From: Flavobacteriales bacterium CG18_big_fil_WC_8_21_14_2_50_32_9
GTDB lineage: Bacteria > Bacteroidota > Bacteroidia > Flavobacteriales_E > Vicingaceae
DNA: 28,701 bases
Reading direction: 5' to 3'
Assembly (NCBI GenBank): GCA_002770955.1
Contig: PCUH01000197.1
Span: forward strand, 1 to 28,701
Positions 1 through 8,885 of this stretch are shown one piece after another; position 1 is the first letter of the stretch; each line of letters begins with the position of its first letter. A program made the position numbers and the translations under genes. The notes below the pieces were generated by a model, which did not search any database, was not told the DNA's origin, and worked only from the letters and a program-made list of their open reading frames with translations.

Positions 1-170
1 TTTTTTGAAATTTCGTAGGCTTTGTTTACATCCACTTCCCAACCATCCATGGAGGCTTTGTAGGCAGGTTGTTCTTGTGCTTCTTGTTTGTTGTTAATTG
101 ATTTCTCAACAACAAAGCTAGTTGTAAAGATAAAGAGAGCAAGTATAATAGCTATTTTTAAAATTTTCAT
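1..170 (-). CDS. Thioredoxin-like secreted protein, N-terminal fragment (partial)
   Basis: Reading leftward from an ATG at 170-168 gives 56 codons that run off the left edge of the window. The first 20 or so residues (MKILKIAIILALFIFTTSF) form a signal peptide. The rest contains the segment MDGWEVDVNKAYEISKK, which resembles the stretch just before the redox-active CxxC in Bacteroidota thioredoxin-fold proteins, where a W..D...A...SKKENKP pattern is common. The catalytic site itself would lie outside the window, so the family assignment is inferred. A TAnnTTTG promoter element lies 36 bases upstream (206-213), inside the end region of the neighbouring transporter gene's downstream spacer. Confidence 0.5.
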   Translation of the reverse strand, partial: MKILKIAIILALFIFTTSFVVEKSINNKQEAQEQPAYKASMDGWEVDVNKAYEISK

Positions 171-205
171 AATCCGTTAATTTAAGTTGAAGATACTCGG
201 TTAAA

Positions 206-213
206 CAAATGTA
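206..213 (-). promoter_or_regulatory. Bacteroidota -7 element for the partial thioredoxin-like gene
   Basis: On the minus strand this reads TACATTTG, a full match to the Bacteroidota TAnnTTTG -7 consensus. It predicts a transcript start near 200 and a leader of about 30 bases before the ATG at 170. No clear -33 TTTG at the right spacing is seen. Confidence 0.4.
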
Positions 214-232
214 GTACCAAAGTTAGTAAAAT

Positions 233-1807
233 TTATTTCACACCGTGCATCAATTTTTTCAATGGTCGAGAAAGTAGCATTAACAATAGTCCTGCGGCAA
301 TTGGCACATAAACGAAAATTTGAAAAAAATCTGACATAGATAAAGTTTGAGCTATTTCTTCCATATAACTTGATAATACTCCTGCTAATTTATTACCCAA
401 TGCAGAGGCGAAAAACCAAATACCAAACATAACACCAAGTAATTTTTTAGGTGATAATTTATTTACAAATGACAATCCAACAGGAGATAAACACAACTCT
501 CCCATAGTGTGTAAATAATATGCAAAAATTAACCATGCAATACTTGCATTATAAGTTTCTGCTCCTTGAGGTATAGCATAAGAACCAACTACCATAGGTA
601 AAAATCCTAAGCCAAGTAATATCAATCCAAAAGCAAATTTTAAAGGACCACTTGGATTGAATTTTGAATTAGAAAACCACAACCATATTTTAGAAAAAAT
701 AGGTGCAAAAGTAAAAATAAAAAATGCATTAAGTGCTTGAAACCATGTTGCAGGTATTTCAGGATTGTTATTTGCCAACTGATTACTTAAAATAAAAAAT
801 GCTGTTGCAGAAAGCACAATTAAACTAACTGCCATACAAATAATTACTAATGGATATTCTTTTCCTATTTTCCTCCAAAGGGCAACAAAAAGCACTGATA
901 AAATAATTAATGGAAGTAAATTAAAAGCGATACTAATTCCTTTGAAAATGGTAATGCTTGTTTCGGAAGAAAAAGTTCTGTCAGTATATTTACTAGCGAA
1001 AATATTTAAACTTGAACCTGCTTGTTCAAAAGCAACCCAAAAGAAAATAGAAAAGAAAGCCAATACACCAACAACAATCAATCGGTCTTTTACAACTTTA
1101 GGATTTTCAGGTTCTATTTGTGTCCCTTCCGAAGAAAGTTCTTGCATTGGAACTACCACATCCTTAGCTGACTTGATAGGTTTCAATCCTATTTCTCCAA
1201 AAATACGCTGAGCTACCCAAAACTGAATTAATCCGATAAACATAAAAACTCCTGCTGCTCCAAAACCATAATGCCATCCTACTTGTTCACCTAAATACCC
1301 ACAAATTAATGTTCCTAAAAATGCTCCAACATTAATTCCCATATAAAATATAGTGTATCCTGCATCTTTTTTAGCACTTCCTTCGGGATAAAGTTGACCA
1401 ACAATAGAAGAAATATTTGGCTTAAAAAGTCCATTACCCAAAATCAGTAATATTAATCCTAAATAAAAAGCAGGCATAGGATCAAAAGCTAATGCCAAAT
1501 GACCTAATGTCATTAAAACAGCACCTATCATGATAGCATTTCTAAACCCAAATATTTTATCAGCTAATATGCCTCCTAATATTGGTGTAATATAAACAAA
1601 CATGGTATACCAACCATATAATGTACTTGCTTCGGCTCCAGACCAACCTAACCCTCCTTTTGAAATTTCAGAAATTAAATACAATACTAATAATGCCCTC
1701 ATTCCGTAATAGGAAAATCTTTCCCACATTTCAGTGAAAAACAAAATATACAAACCTGCTGGATGTCCAAAGATTTCTTTTTGAGCTGATGAATTTGTTA
1801 AAGCCAT
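233..1807 (-). CDS. POT/PTR2-family proton-coupled oligopeptide transporter
   Basis: A 524-residue major facilitator protein of the POT (PTR2) family, which imports di- and tripeptides with protons across the inner membrane. The family motif ExxERFxYYG is seen at residues 26-35 (E26, E29, R30, Y33, Y34), and the second signature FYMGINVGAF is near residue 153. About 12 to 14 hydrophobic segments cover the whole protein, and the length is normal for bacterial POT proteins with the two extra helices. The gene lies 28 bases downstream of a dipeptidyl peptidase IV gene on the same strand. The two are probably co-transcribed: the peptidase releases dipeptides outside the inner membrane and this carrier imports them. 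The exact substrate range cannot be read from the sequence. Confidence 0.93.
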   Translation of the reverse strand: MALTNSSAQKEIFGHPAGLYILFFTEMWERFSYYGMRALLVLYLISEISKGGLGWSGAEASTLYGWYTMFVYITPILGGILADKIFGFRNAIMIGAVLMTLGHLALAFDPMPAFYLGLILLILGNGLFKPNISSIVGQLYPEGSAKKDAGYTIFYMGINVGAFLGTLICGYLGEQVGWHYGFGAAGVFMFIGLIQFWVAQRIFGEIGLKPIKSAKDVVVPMQELSSEGTQIEPENPKVVKDRLIVVGVLAFFSIFFWVAFEQAGSSLNIFASKYTDRTFSSETSITIFKGISIAFNLLPLIILSVLFVALWRKIGKEYPLVIICMAVSLIVLSATAFFILSNQLANNNPEIPATWFQALNAFFIFTFAPIFSKIWLWFSNSKFNPSGPLKFAFGLILLGLGFLPMVVGSYAIPQGAETYNASIAWLIFAYYLHTMGELCLSPVGLSFVNKLSPKKLLGVMFGIWFFASALGNKLAGVLSSYMEEIAQTLSMSDFFQIFVYVPIAAGLLLMLLSRPLKKLMHGVK

Positions 1808-1835
1808 TTTTTTTAATTATTTAGTTAGTACAAAC

Positions 1836-4004
1836 TTATAAATTTTCTAAAATAAAATTGGTCATTAATGTGTATAAATGCAAACGTGTATTGCCGCCAA
1901 ATATACCATGATTTTTATTAGGATAAGCCATTTGTGTAAATTGTTTATTGGAATTTACCAACGAAAGTGTCATTTCTGTAGTGTTTTGATAGTGTACATT
2001 GTCATCGGCTATTCCATGCACTAATAAATAGTTGCCTTTTAATTTTCCTGTGTGATTGATGGGTGAATTATCATCATATCCCGCTGCATTTTCTTGTGGG
2101 GTTTGCATATATCTTTCGGTATAAATACTATCGTAAAAACGCCAATTTGTAACAGGAGCAACCGCAATAGCCGTTTTAAAAACAGCTGCTCCTTTGGTAA
2201 TACATAATGACGACATATAACCTCCATAACTCCATCCAAAAATTCCTATTCTACTGCCGTCAACATAAGGCAATGTGGCTAAATATTTTGCCGCTGCAAT
2301 TTGATCTTCTACCTCATATTTTCCTAATTGCTTATAAGTAACTTTTTTGAAATCTGCCCCTCTGGCTCCTGTACCTCTGTTATCAACACAAACAACCATA
2401 TAGCCCTTTTGTGCCAAGTGCTGAAACCAAAAATAATTTGAACTTCCCCAACTGTTTTCTACCATTTGTGAGCCTGGTCCGCCATACACAAACATAAAAA
2501 CAGGGTATTTTTTTGTTTCATCAAAGTTGGATGGTTTAATTCTCCATGCATTTAATTGTTGGTCATTTACATTTATAGTAAAAAATTCCTTTTTGGAAAG
2601 ATTTGTCTGATTCATTGTTTCTACCAATGTTGAATTATTTTGAAGTACGGTTTTTTCTTTTCCATTTCTGTCGTTAACGGTTACATAGAAAGGTGAATTG
2701 GCATCGGAATGTGTATTGATAAAATAATCGAATGTTGAACTAAAATCAGCTTCGTTGTGTCCTTTTTTGGTGGTTAACTGTTTTTTAGCACTTCCCGTTA
2801 AATTAATACTATATACTTGTCGCTCCAATGGTGATGTTTCTGCTGACTGGTAATAAACCAATCCTTTTTTCTCATCAACACCATAATAATCGGTAACATC
2901 CCAATTTCCTTGAGTAAGCTGTTTTAGCAATTTCCCATTGATGTCATACAAATAGATGTGATTATAACCATCTTTTTCACTTGTAATGATGAATTGGTTT
3001 TTGGTGGTAAGAAATTCTGTTTTGGGTACTTCTACATATTTTTCGTTTTTTTCATTTAAAATAACTTTTCCATTGCCAGAATTCACATCTGTAAGTTGTA
3101 TATTCAACTCGTTTTGATGTCTGTTAAAAGTTTGAATAGCCAATTGTTTCGAATCGTTTGTCCAATTAATTCTAGAAATATATTCATACGGATTTTCGAT
3201 ATTCATTTTAATAATACTGTTATCTTCTAAATGATAAGCATGAACGCTTACGTTGGAATTTTCTTCACCCGCTTTTGGATATTTAAAGCGAACTTCTTCA
3301 GGATACAATCCTTCGTACATTTTCATGCTCCATTCTTTCACATTAGATTCATCAAAACGAAAAAAAGCAATTTTATTCCCATCGGGCGACCATTCAAAAG
3401 CACGAACCAATTCAAATTCTTCTTCATAAACCCAATCGGAAGCTCCATTAATTATTTCATTTTTCTTACCATCAAAAGTAATTTGTGTTTCTTGTCCGTT
3501 GGCTAAATCTGTATAGAACAAATTGTTATTTTTTACATAAGCAATTTTGTCAGCTTGTGGCGAAAATGTAGCATACATTACTTTTTCATCTATATTCAGA
3601 GGGGAGAGTTTTTTAGAAGTTAAATCATAAATATAATTAAGTGATTTTGAAGAATATCTATAAATAGACTCTACTTCCGTTCCAATTAAAATCTTTTTTT
3701 CATCGGAACTAAATTCATATTCTTCTAAAGCAATTTTATTCCCATCAAAAATCAAATCTGTAGCATCAATCAATGTTATTTTTGCTCCCGTTTCTTTGTA
3801 TGAATTTTTTACTAAATTAATTCCTTCCTTACCTCTTTCTTGCGTAGTAAAATTTAATCCGTTACTCATTGAGCGTATTCCATTTATCGAACGGGCATAA
3901 AATTTATAGTTTTTCCATATATCTTCAAGGGAAATATCTTGGCTAGATTGAGCATTAGCAGTTGATATTACTAACAATAAGGCAACTAATTTTAAAAACT
4001 TCAT
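1836..4004 (-). CDS. Dipeptidyl peptidase IV (S9B prolyl oligopeptidase family), secreted
   Basis: A 722-residue serine exopeptidase that removes X-Pro or X-Ala dipeptides from peptide N-termini. A signal peptide (about residues 1-18, ending ANA-QS) indicates periplasmic or outer-membrane location. An N-terminal beta-propeller carries the double-Glu substrate anchor in DWVYEEE, followed by a C-terminal alpha/beta hydrolase. The catalytic triad is visible as Ser592 in GWSYGG, Asp667 in HGIADDNVH and His699 in KNHGIFGG; these spacings (75 and 32) closely match those of mammalian DPP4. The length is typical for Bacteroidota DPP IV. It precedes the POT peptide transporter on the same strand, which supports a role in peptide nutrition. 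The start ATG immediately precedes a good signal peptide. Confidence 0.95.
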   Translation of the reverse strand: MKFLKLVALLLVISTANAQSSQDISLEDIWKNYKFYARSINGIRSMSNGLNFTTQERGKEGINLVKNSYKETGAKITLIDATDLIFDGNKIALEEYEFSSDEKKILIGTEVESIYRYSSKSLNYIYDLTSKKLSPLNIDEKVMYATFSPQADKIAYVKNNNLFYTDLANGQETQITFDGKKNEIINGASDWVYEEEFELVRAFEWSPDGNKIAFFRFDESNVKEWSMKMYEGLYPEEVRFKYPKAGEENSNVSVHAYHLEDNSIIKMNIENPYEYISRINWTNDSKQLAIQTFNRHQNELNIQLTDVNSGNGKVILNEKNEKYVEVPKTEFLTTKNQFIITSEKDGYNHIYLYDINGKLLKQLTQGNWDVTDYYGVDEKKGLVYYQSAETSPLERQVYSINLTGSAKKQLTTKKGHNEADFSSTFDYFINTHSDANSPFYVTVNDRNGKEKTVLQNNSTLVETMNQTNLSKKEFFTINVNDQQLNAWRIKPSNFDETKKYPVFMFVYGGPGSQMVENSWGSSNYFWFQHLAQKGYMVVCVDNRGTGARGADFKKVTYKQLGKYEVEDQIAAAKYLATLPYVDGSRIGIFGWSYGGYMSSLCITKGAAVFKTAIAVAPVTNWRFYDSIYTERYMQTPQENAAGYDDNSPINHTGKLKGNYLLVHGIADDNVHYQNTTEMTLSLVNSNKQFTQMAYPNKNHGIFGGNTRLHLYTLMTNFILENL

Positions 4005-4246
4005 TTTTTCTTCTTTTTAAGCCCACGAATTTAAAGAAATAGTTGGATAAAAAAGTTAGTGAAGCCGAAAGTTTTATGAAATCATTCATTTTAAAAGTAA
4101 GAAAATTACACATAAATAGTTTTAAAATAGTGCATATACAATTAGATACAAATATTTGAACACGTAAGAAGTAGCAAAACATTGTTTTATTTACAATTAT
4201 TTCTGCCACAATTTTGGGGTATTATTAATCTCTAAAATAAAAAATT

Positions 4247-5695
4247 ATGAAAAAAATGCTAACGCCTCAAAAAAGTCCAGAATTTGGTTTATTGAAACAA
4301 TTCAGTAAAAAATTATTGGCAATTCTGTTTTTAGTTTTAACATCAAGTATTGGTTTTTCGCAATGCACTGCATCATTCACAGCAGTAGATAACGGAAATG
4401 GAAATTATACTTTCACATCAACATCAACAGGGTTAACTTTAAACGCAGATTTTCAATGGTATAAAGACGGTTTTTTTATAGGTTCTGGATCACCATTTAA
4501 TTTTACATTAACAAACGGAACTTACAACATAGCTTTGTTAGTTGTAGATTCATCTATTAGTTGTTCGAGTCAAGCAAATCAAACAATTACAGTAACATCA
4601 GGACAAGCTTGCAATATTACTGCAGGATTTACAGCAACAAATGGTTCTAATGGGCTTGTGAGCTTTACTTCTACACATACTGGGAATGTTTTTTGGGAAT
4701 ATTGGAGCTTTGGTGATGGAAGCAACTTTACAGGAGCAAATCCAACTCATACCTACACTGCCAATGGTACTTATAGCGTTTACGTTATTGTATTTGATTC
4801 TAACACAATTTGTGGTGATACATTATTTACAACTATAACAATCACTAATGTTATTACGCCTCCATGCAATATTTCTGCTGGTTTTAGTTATACTGACAAT
4901 GGAAATGGAAACTTTTCGTTTACCAATAATTCAATAAATGCAATACAATATAGTTGGAATTTTGGTGATGGTAATGGTTCGTCTTCAACTAATCCAAACC
5001 ATACATTTGCAGCAAACGGGACTTTTACTGTTGTTTTACTCGCTTATGATAGTTCAATAAATTGCTTGGATTATAGCTTTCAAACAATAATAGTAACTGG
5101 AGTTGTTTCTGGTCCAAGCTGCAATGCTGGATATAGTATGTATTTAGATTCTAACACAAATAATGTTATAGTTGTAAATAGCTCCACAGGCACTAACTTA
5201 TCTTATTTCTGGAGTTTTGGAGATGGAAATACATCAACACTTGCCTTTCCTTCATATACTTACACTACTCCTGGTCCTTTTTATTTATGTTTAACAGTTA
5301 CTGATTCTGCCAATAATTGCACTAGTACTTATTGTGATTCCATTGGTTCTAACGGAATTGTGTTAAAACAAACTGGGTTTACTATTAATGTGCAAGCTCC
5401 AATTGCAACAAGCATAGATGAAGCAACTAAAAACATAATTTTAAATTGGAGTATTTATCCTAATCCTTTTAAAGAAAATGTAACTATTGAATTTGTTTTA
5501 AAAGACAATTCAGCTGTTGAAATTTTTGCAACTGATTTATTAGGAAATACGGTTGATGTTATTTCAAATGAAATGATGCAAAGTGGAATTAACAACGTGA
5601 AATGGAACGCAAATAAATTATCAAACGGTATTTATTTAGTAACTATTAAAACAGAAGCTTCTTTACAAGTTAAAAAAGTTGTGCTGAACAGGTAA
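4247..5695 (+). CDS. Secreted PKD-repeat protein with T9SS C-terminal sorting domain
   Basis: A 482-residue exported protein of unknown specific function. A hydrophobic signal segment lies at about residues 22-39 (ending GFSQ), preceded by a longer than usual N-terminal extension; the second Met (residue 4) is an alternative start. At least three PKD domains follow, recognised by W.FGDG cores (YWSFGDG, SWNFGDG, FWSFGDG) with H/Y-T..A.GTY motifs, plus one degenerate Ig-like unit before them. The last 80 or so residues (from YPNPF) are a type A T9SS sorting domain, so the protein is probably delivered to the cell surface or medium and the domain cleaved. PKD repeats are usually adhesive or structural modules. 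A hairpin terminator follows the stop. Confidence 0.88.
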   Translation: MKKMLTPQKSPEFGLLKQFSKKLLAILFLVLTSSIGFSQCTASFTAVDNGNGNYTFTSTSTGLTLNADFQWYKDGFFIGSGSPFNFTLTNGTYNIALLVVDSSISCSSQANQTITVTSGQACNITAGFTATNGSNGLVSFTSTHTGNVFWEYWSFGDGSNFTGANPTHTYTANGTYSVYVIVFDSNTICGDTLFTTITITNVITPPCNISAGFSYTDNGNGNFSFTNNSINAIQYSWNFGDGNGSSSTNPNHTFAANGTFTVVLLAYDSSINCLDYSFQTIIVTGVVSGPSCNAGYSMYLDSNTNNVIVVNSSTGTNLSYFWSFGDGNTSTLAFPSYTYTTPGPFYLCLTVTDSANNCTSTYCDSIGSNGIVLKQTGFTINVQAPIATSIDEATKNIILNWSIYPNPFKENVTIEFVLKDNSAVEIFATDLLGNTVDVISNEMMQSGINNVKWNANKLSNGIYLVTIKTEASLQVKKVVLNR

Positions 5696-5722
5696 GGAAT
5701 TGAGACAAAATAACCATGAATA

Positions 5723-5753
5723 AAAAAAGGAGGATTTAATTTCCTCCTTTTTT
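5723..5753. terminator. Bidirectional rho-independent terminator between convergent genes
   Basis: A perfect 12-bp stem (5723-5734 with 5742-5753, core GGAGGA/TCCTCC) with a 7-base loop. It is flanked by an A-run on the left and a T-run on the right, so it can terminate transcription from both directions. Its right half overlaps the last codons and stop of the leftward gene that ends at 5736. Confidence 0.85.
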
Positions 5754-7199
5754 AGTTTTAGATAGTAACCAAGCTGAATAATTAATAATATCAGCATCAC
5801 TTGAAGCTTCGGTATTATAATTTTGTACAAATTCATCAACCTTTAGGGTTAGCTCTTTCACATCTAAATATTCTATTTTTTCAAGTAATTGAAGAAATGC
5901 ATTATCTCTATCAGCTTCCTTTTTAGTTCTAAGAATTTCAAACTCTTTTTTAATTCTATTTAGTTGATAATCGAACAAATCAATATCGTTCAATTCAAAA
6001 ACAATCATCAATTCTATGATGTTTATTTTGTAGCGAAGAAGTTCATCTAAATTCTTAAACTTCTCATCCATTTTTAGTTTTACTAAAGCTGATTTTGATT
6101 TTGAAAATTGATTTAAATCAAAATGCAAAACAGCTAAGTTCAAGTAAATAAATAGGTTGAAAATTGATAATTGCTGAATCTCCTTTTTCGTTTTAGCTTC
6201 TTCAAGTATTGCAATTGCTTGTTGTTTGTCATTTACTTGATAATTAATAACCAGAGCATTGTAGTAGTAAAAAAGATATTTACCATACAAAAACCCATTA
6301 AATTCATTCATTGCGTGCAATAATTTTTTCGTATAACTAAGCGATTCTTCAATTTTCTCATTTTTAAATAATGAATTAACCAAATAAGTTAACATTTGCA
6401 GTTTAGTATCGTGGTTTGATTTATTGAAAATCTTGTTTTTTAAAAACTTAATGAATGTTGTTTTTAAATAGCCTTCCAGTCCAATATAATCATGTTTTTG
6501 CAACAAAATCCTACTAATAGAATTATATATTTTTAATTGAAGTTGAACACTATTACTAATTTTTGTATTGCTAACCAACTCAAAAAAAGCTTGTTGTTCC
6601 AAATCATTGTCTTTACTCCAATCATAATTCTGTGTAGTTTTAATTTTGTAGGTCAATTCTGCTAAAAAATCATCGATTTTATTTATTAAAAGTAGAATTT
6701 CTCTGTTCTTCTTTCTTTTTTCAATATATTCAGCTGGGTTAAACTGAACACTTTCTATAGCTAAATGAATAAAATCATTGTAAACCAAATCTAATAAATC
6801 ATAAAATTCATTTTTAATTGATTTTGATTCAGCTTGTTTGAGGTAAAAAATAGTAAGATATTGATCTCCCTTTTCATACATTATTTTAGAAAGATGAATG
6901 CTATTTAATACAGCAAAATAATCGCTTCTATTGTAATGTAAAAATAAAAGACTTCTGTTTAAATCATTAAACAACCTGTTTTTTAAGCGATAGAATGTAT
7001 TTTTGGATGAATCATCATTCTTGTCATATAATTTTTCAATAATAGAAGAATCGTCCTCTAAAAAATTATTTTTCCGTGCATAATTAAACAAACTAACATC
7101 TTTTCTTTCTGAAGAATTATTAGTTCGTGCTGAAAGAATATTAAAATTCCGACACTCTTCTTTTGAAAGAATTGAGATTATTTTATAAACTTGATTCAA
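5736..7199 (-). CDS. Unrecognised TPR-like alpha-helical protein
   Basis: A 487-residue protein that I do not recognise as a named family. It is very rich in Lys, Asn, Leu and Ile. The predicted structure is all helical, with repeated A-B helix pairs of roughly 34-40 residues (for example around GKYLFYYYNALVINYQ and FNLFIYLNLAVLHFDL), which suggests tetratricopeptide-like repeats. No signal peptide or membrane segment is visible, so it is probably cytoplasmic. The start is TTG (7199-7197): an in-frame stop lies just two codons upstream and the first in-frame ATG is more than 100 residues in, so TTG is the only plausible start. It stands alone, transcribed toward the PKD gene. A scaffold role is possible but unproven. 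Confidence 0.6.
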   Translation of the reverse strand: MNQVYKIISILSKEECRNFNILSARTNNSSERKDVSLFNYARKNNFLEDDSSIIEKLYDKNDDSSKNTFYRLKNRLFNDLNRSLLFLHYNRSDYFAVLNSIHLSKIMYEKGDQYLTIFYLKQAESKSIKNEFYDLLDLVYNDFIHLAIESVQFNPAEYIEKRKKNREILLLINKIDDFLAELTYKIKTTQNYDWSKDNDLEQQAFFELVSNTKISNSVQLQLKIYNSISRILLQKHDYIGLEGYLKTTFIKFLKNKIFNKSNHDTKLQMLTYLVNSLFKNEKIEESLSYTKKLLHAMNEFNGFLYGKYLFYYYNALVINYQVNDKQQAIAILEEAKTKKEIQQLSIFNLFIYLNLAVLHFDLNQFSKSKSALVKLKMDEKFKNLDELLRYKINIIELMIVFELNDIDLFDYQLNRIKKEFEILRTKKEADRDNAFLQLLEKIEYLDVKELTLKVDEFVQNYNTEASSDADIINYSAWLLSKTKKGGN

Positions 7200-7279
7200 A
7201 TTTTAAACACGTAAGATTTTCGTAAAATTAATTATTATTTTTCATACTACTTATTTAACTTAGCATAAAAATTAGAATT

Positions 7280-7960
7280 ATGAAAAAACTTCTCCTCTAC
7301 TTCGCCTGTTGTTTTGCATTATCATTTACTGCAAAAGCCCAATTGTCAGTTGATTCTATTACAACTATTCAGAATATTTTAAATGATACTGTGCCACTAG
7401 GTAGTAATTTAAATTTCAATGTGGAAGTAAATTATTCAGACACAACTCCCTTCACAGGCACCATTTATTTAATGTGCGGTGTAGATAGCTCTGGCGGATT
7501 ACTATCTATTGATACTGTTGGTTTTACTAATGTGAACAACATAACATCAAATGATTCTGTTTCAATTTTTTTAAGTGATACTGTTTTACAACAAAATGGT
7601 TATCGAATTGGTGGAAACATTGTTGTAGTATGGCCCATAGCAGACGGATTATTAACACTAGATACTTTTACAACAATAATTTACGTTACCCCTACTTCAA
7701 CAAGTGTTAATGAGAACAAAGTATTGCATAATCAATTTAGTATTTATCCAAATCCAACTCAGAATTTTATTACAATCAAAAATTCTTCACCAAATAACAC
7801 TGTTAAACACGTAAGAATATACGCTATAAATGGTACACTTTTATATCAATATTCAAACAATTTAAAAATTGACATTTCTCGCCTTACTAATGGTTCCTAT
7901 TTATTAGAAATAGAATTAGAAAATAAAAAAAGATTAAGCTATAAACTACTCAAAATGTAG
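7280..7960 (+). CDS. Small secreted protein with T9SS sorting domain
   Basis: A 226-residue exported protein of unknown function. It has a clear signal peptide (MKKLLLYFACCFALSFTAKAQ). The middle part (about residues 22-140) is rich in Thr, Ser, Val and Asp and looks like a beta-sandwich domain; I cannot name it. The C-terminal 75 residues, starting at FSIYPNPTQNF and ending in SYLLEIELENKKRLSYKLLKM-type strands, match the type A T9SS sorting domain. The protein is therefore expected at the cell surface or outside the cell. It is followed by a hairpin terminator and is not part of the denitrification operon downstream. Confidence 0.8.
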   Translation: MKKLLLYFACCFALSFTAKAQLSVDSITTIQNILNDTVPLGSNLNFNVEVNYSDTTPFTGTIYLMCGVDSSGGLLSIDTVGFTNVNNITSNDSVSIFLSDTVLQQNGYRIGGNIVVVWPIADGLLTLDTFTTIIYVTPTSTSVNENKVLHNQFSIYPNPTQNFITIKNSSPNNTVKHVRIYAINGTLLYQYSNNLKIDISRLTNGSYLLEIELENKKRLSYKLLKM

Positions 7961-7974
7961 CCTAAAACCTAAAT

Positions 7975-8009
7975 GAATAGGTGTTGAATAGCATATTTAA
8001 CACCTATTC
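7975..8009 (+). terminator. Hairpin terminator after the small T9SS gene
   Basis: A perfect 11-bp stem: GAATAGGTGTT at 7975-7985 pairs with AACACCTATTC at 7999-8009, with a 13-base loop that can pair two more positions. A T-rich tract follows about 15 bases later, so the terminator is plausible but not canonical. Confidence 0.6.
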
Positions 8010-8049
8010 CTAAATTCTATTCTTTTTTATATGTTTTTATTTTTTTTAT

Positions 8050-8071
8050 TAAAAGATATTTAGGTCTTTTA
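8050..8071. promoter_or_regulatory. TAAAAGA palindromic operator upstream of ric1
   Basis: TAAAAGA, eight bases, TCTTTTA: perfect 7-bp arms. Read on the minus strand the core is nearly identical to the sites at 28506 and 16311. It lies just upstream of the -7 element at 8094 and would overlap the -33 region. It is one of four copies in the window, each before a nitric-oxide-related gene, so I infer a shared operator. Confidence 0.75.
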
Positions 8072-8093
8072 TTATTTCGTCTAAAAAAAAATA

Positions 8094-8101
8094 TACCTTT
8101 G
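8094..8101 (+). promoter_or_regulatory. -7 promoter element of ric1
   Basis: TACCTTTG, a full match to the Bacteroidota TAnnTTTG consensus. The predicted start is near 8107, leaving a leader of about 28 bases before the ATG at 8135. The TAAAAGA palindrome lies upstream over the expected -33 region. Confidence 0.6.
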
Positions 8102-8134
8102 CACAGAATTTAACCCATAAAACAAAGGTATAAA

Positions 8135-8854
8135 ATGGAAAACATTGATAATAAAACAGTTGCTGAAATAGTTACTGAAAACATAAAAACCGCAGATGTT
8201 TTTAAAAAAAATGGCATCGATTTTTGTTGCGGAGGACATATAGCTGTTCAAGAAATTTGTACTAAAAAAGGAGTTGATTACGAAACCCTAAAAGAAGCAT
8301 TATTACGTATAGACGAAATGCCAAAAAATGCACATGATTTTAATTCATGGGAGTTGGATTTTTTAACTGATTACATTCTAAACACACACCACAAATACGT
8401 TGTAGAAGCAAACATAATAATAGTACAATATGCTGAAAAAGTAGCTAAAGTACATGGACATCACTACACAGAAGTAATTGAAATAAACAATATATTTCAA
8501 GAAATTGCGGCAGAATTAAGCAACCACATGTATAAAGAAGAAATGATTTTATTTCCATTTATAAAAGAATTGGCAAAAGCAAAAAAAGAAAATTACAAAG
8601 TAGCAAGACCTGCATTTGGGACTATCAAAAACCCAATAAACATGATGGAAGCAGAACATACCGATGTTGGCAATTTAATTAAAAAAATAGCTGAATTGAG
8701 CAATAATTTTACCCCTCCAGCAGAGGCTTGCAATACTTTTAAAGCTTTATATAATGCCTTAGAAGAATATCAAAACGACTTATTTCAACACATCCATTTG
8801 GAAAATAATATTTTATTTCCTAAAGCAATTTTATATGAAAATGAATTGTTATAA
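8135..8854 (+). CDS. ric: Ric/ScdA/DnrN-type di-iron iron-sulfur-cluster repair protein
   Basis: A 239-residue cytoplasmic protein of the RIC (ScdA, YtfE, DnrN) family, which repairs iron-sulfur clusters damaged by NO and oxidants. The N-terminal DUF542/ScdA_N domain shows the hallmark FCCGG (C31, C32) and a third Cys at 42. The C-terminal hemerythrin-like domain (about residues 76-235) has the expected His and Glu ligands, for example NTHHKYV, H..KEEMILFPF, EAEH and HIHLENNILFP. It is first in a tight rightward run with the Rrf2 regulator (31 bases downstream) and a cytochrome c, and the operator at 8050-8071 precedes it. A second, longer paralogue lies at 27501-28445. Co-location with norCB and nirS supports a role in protecting the cell from NO. 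Confidence 0.93.
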   Translation: MENIDNKTVAEIVTENIKTADVFKKNGIDFCCGGHIAVQEICTKKGVDYETLKEALLRIDEMPKNAHDFNSWELDFLTDYILNTHHKYVVEANIIIVQYAEKVAKVHGHHYTEVIEINNIFQEIAAELSNHMYKEEMILFPFIKELAKAKKENYKVARPAFGTIKNPINMMEAEHTDVGNLIKKIAELSNNFTPPAEACNTFKALYNALEEYQNDLFQHIHLENNILFPKAILYENELL

Positions 8855-8867
8855 ACAACCAATTTTA

Positions 8868-8875
8868 TATTTTTG
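8868..8875 (+). promoter_or_regulatory. Possible internal -7 element before the Rrf2 gene
   Basis: TATTTTTG matches TAnnTTTG. Transcription would start about five bases before the ATG at 8886, giving an almost leaderless message. It could supply the regulator independently of ric1, but AT-rich chance matches are possible. Confidence 0.3.
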
Positions 8876-8885
8876 AATTTAAATT

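Noticed and set aside
942..1211. Rightward 89-residue reading frame inside the POT transporter gene
   Set aside because: It is the antisense shadow of a well-supported transporter, with no family pattern of its own.
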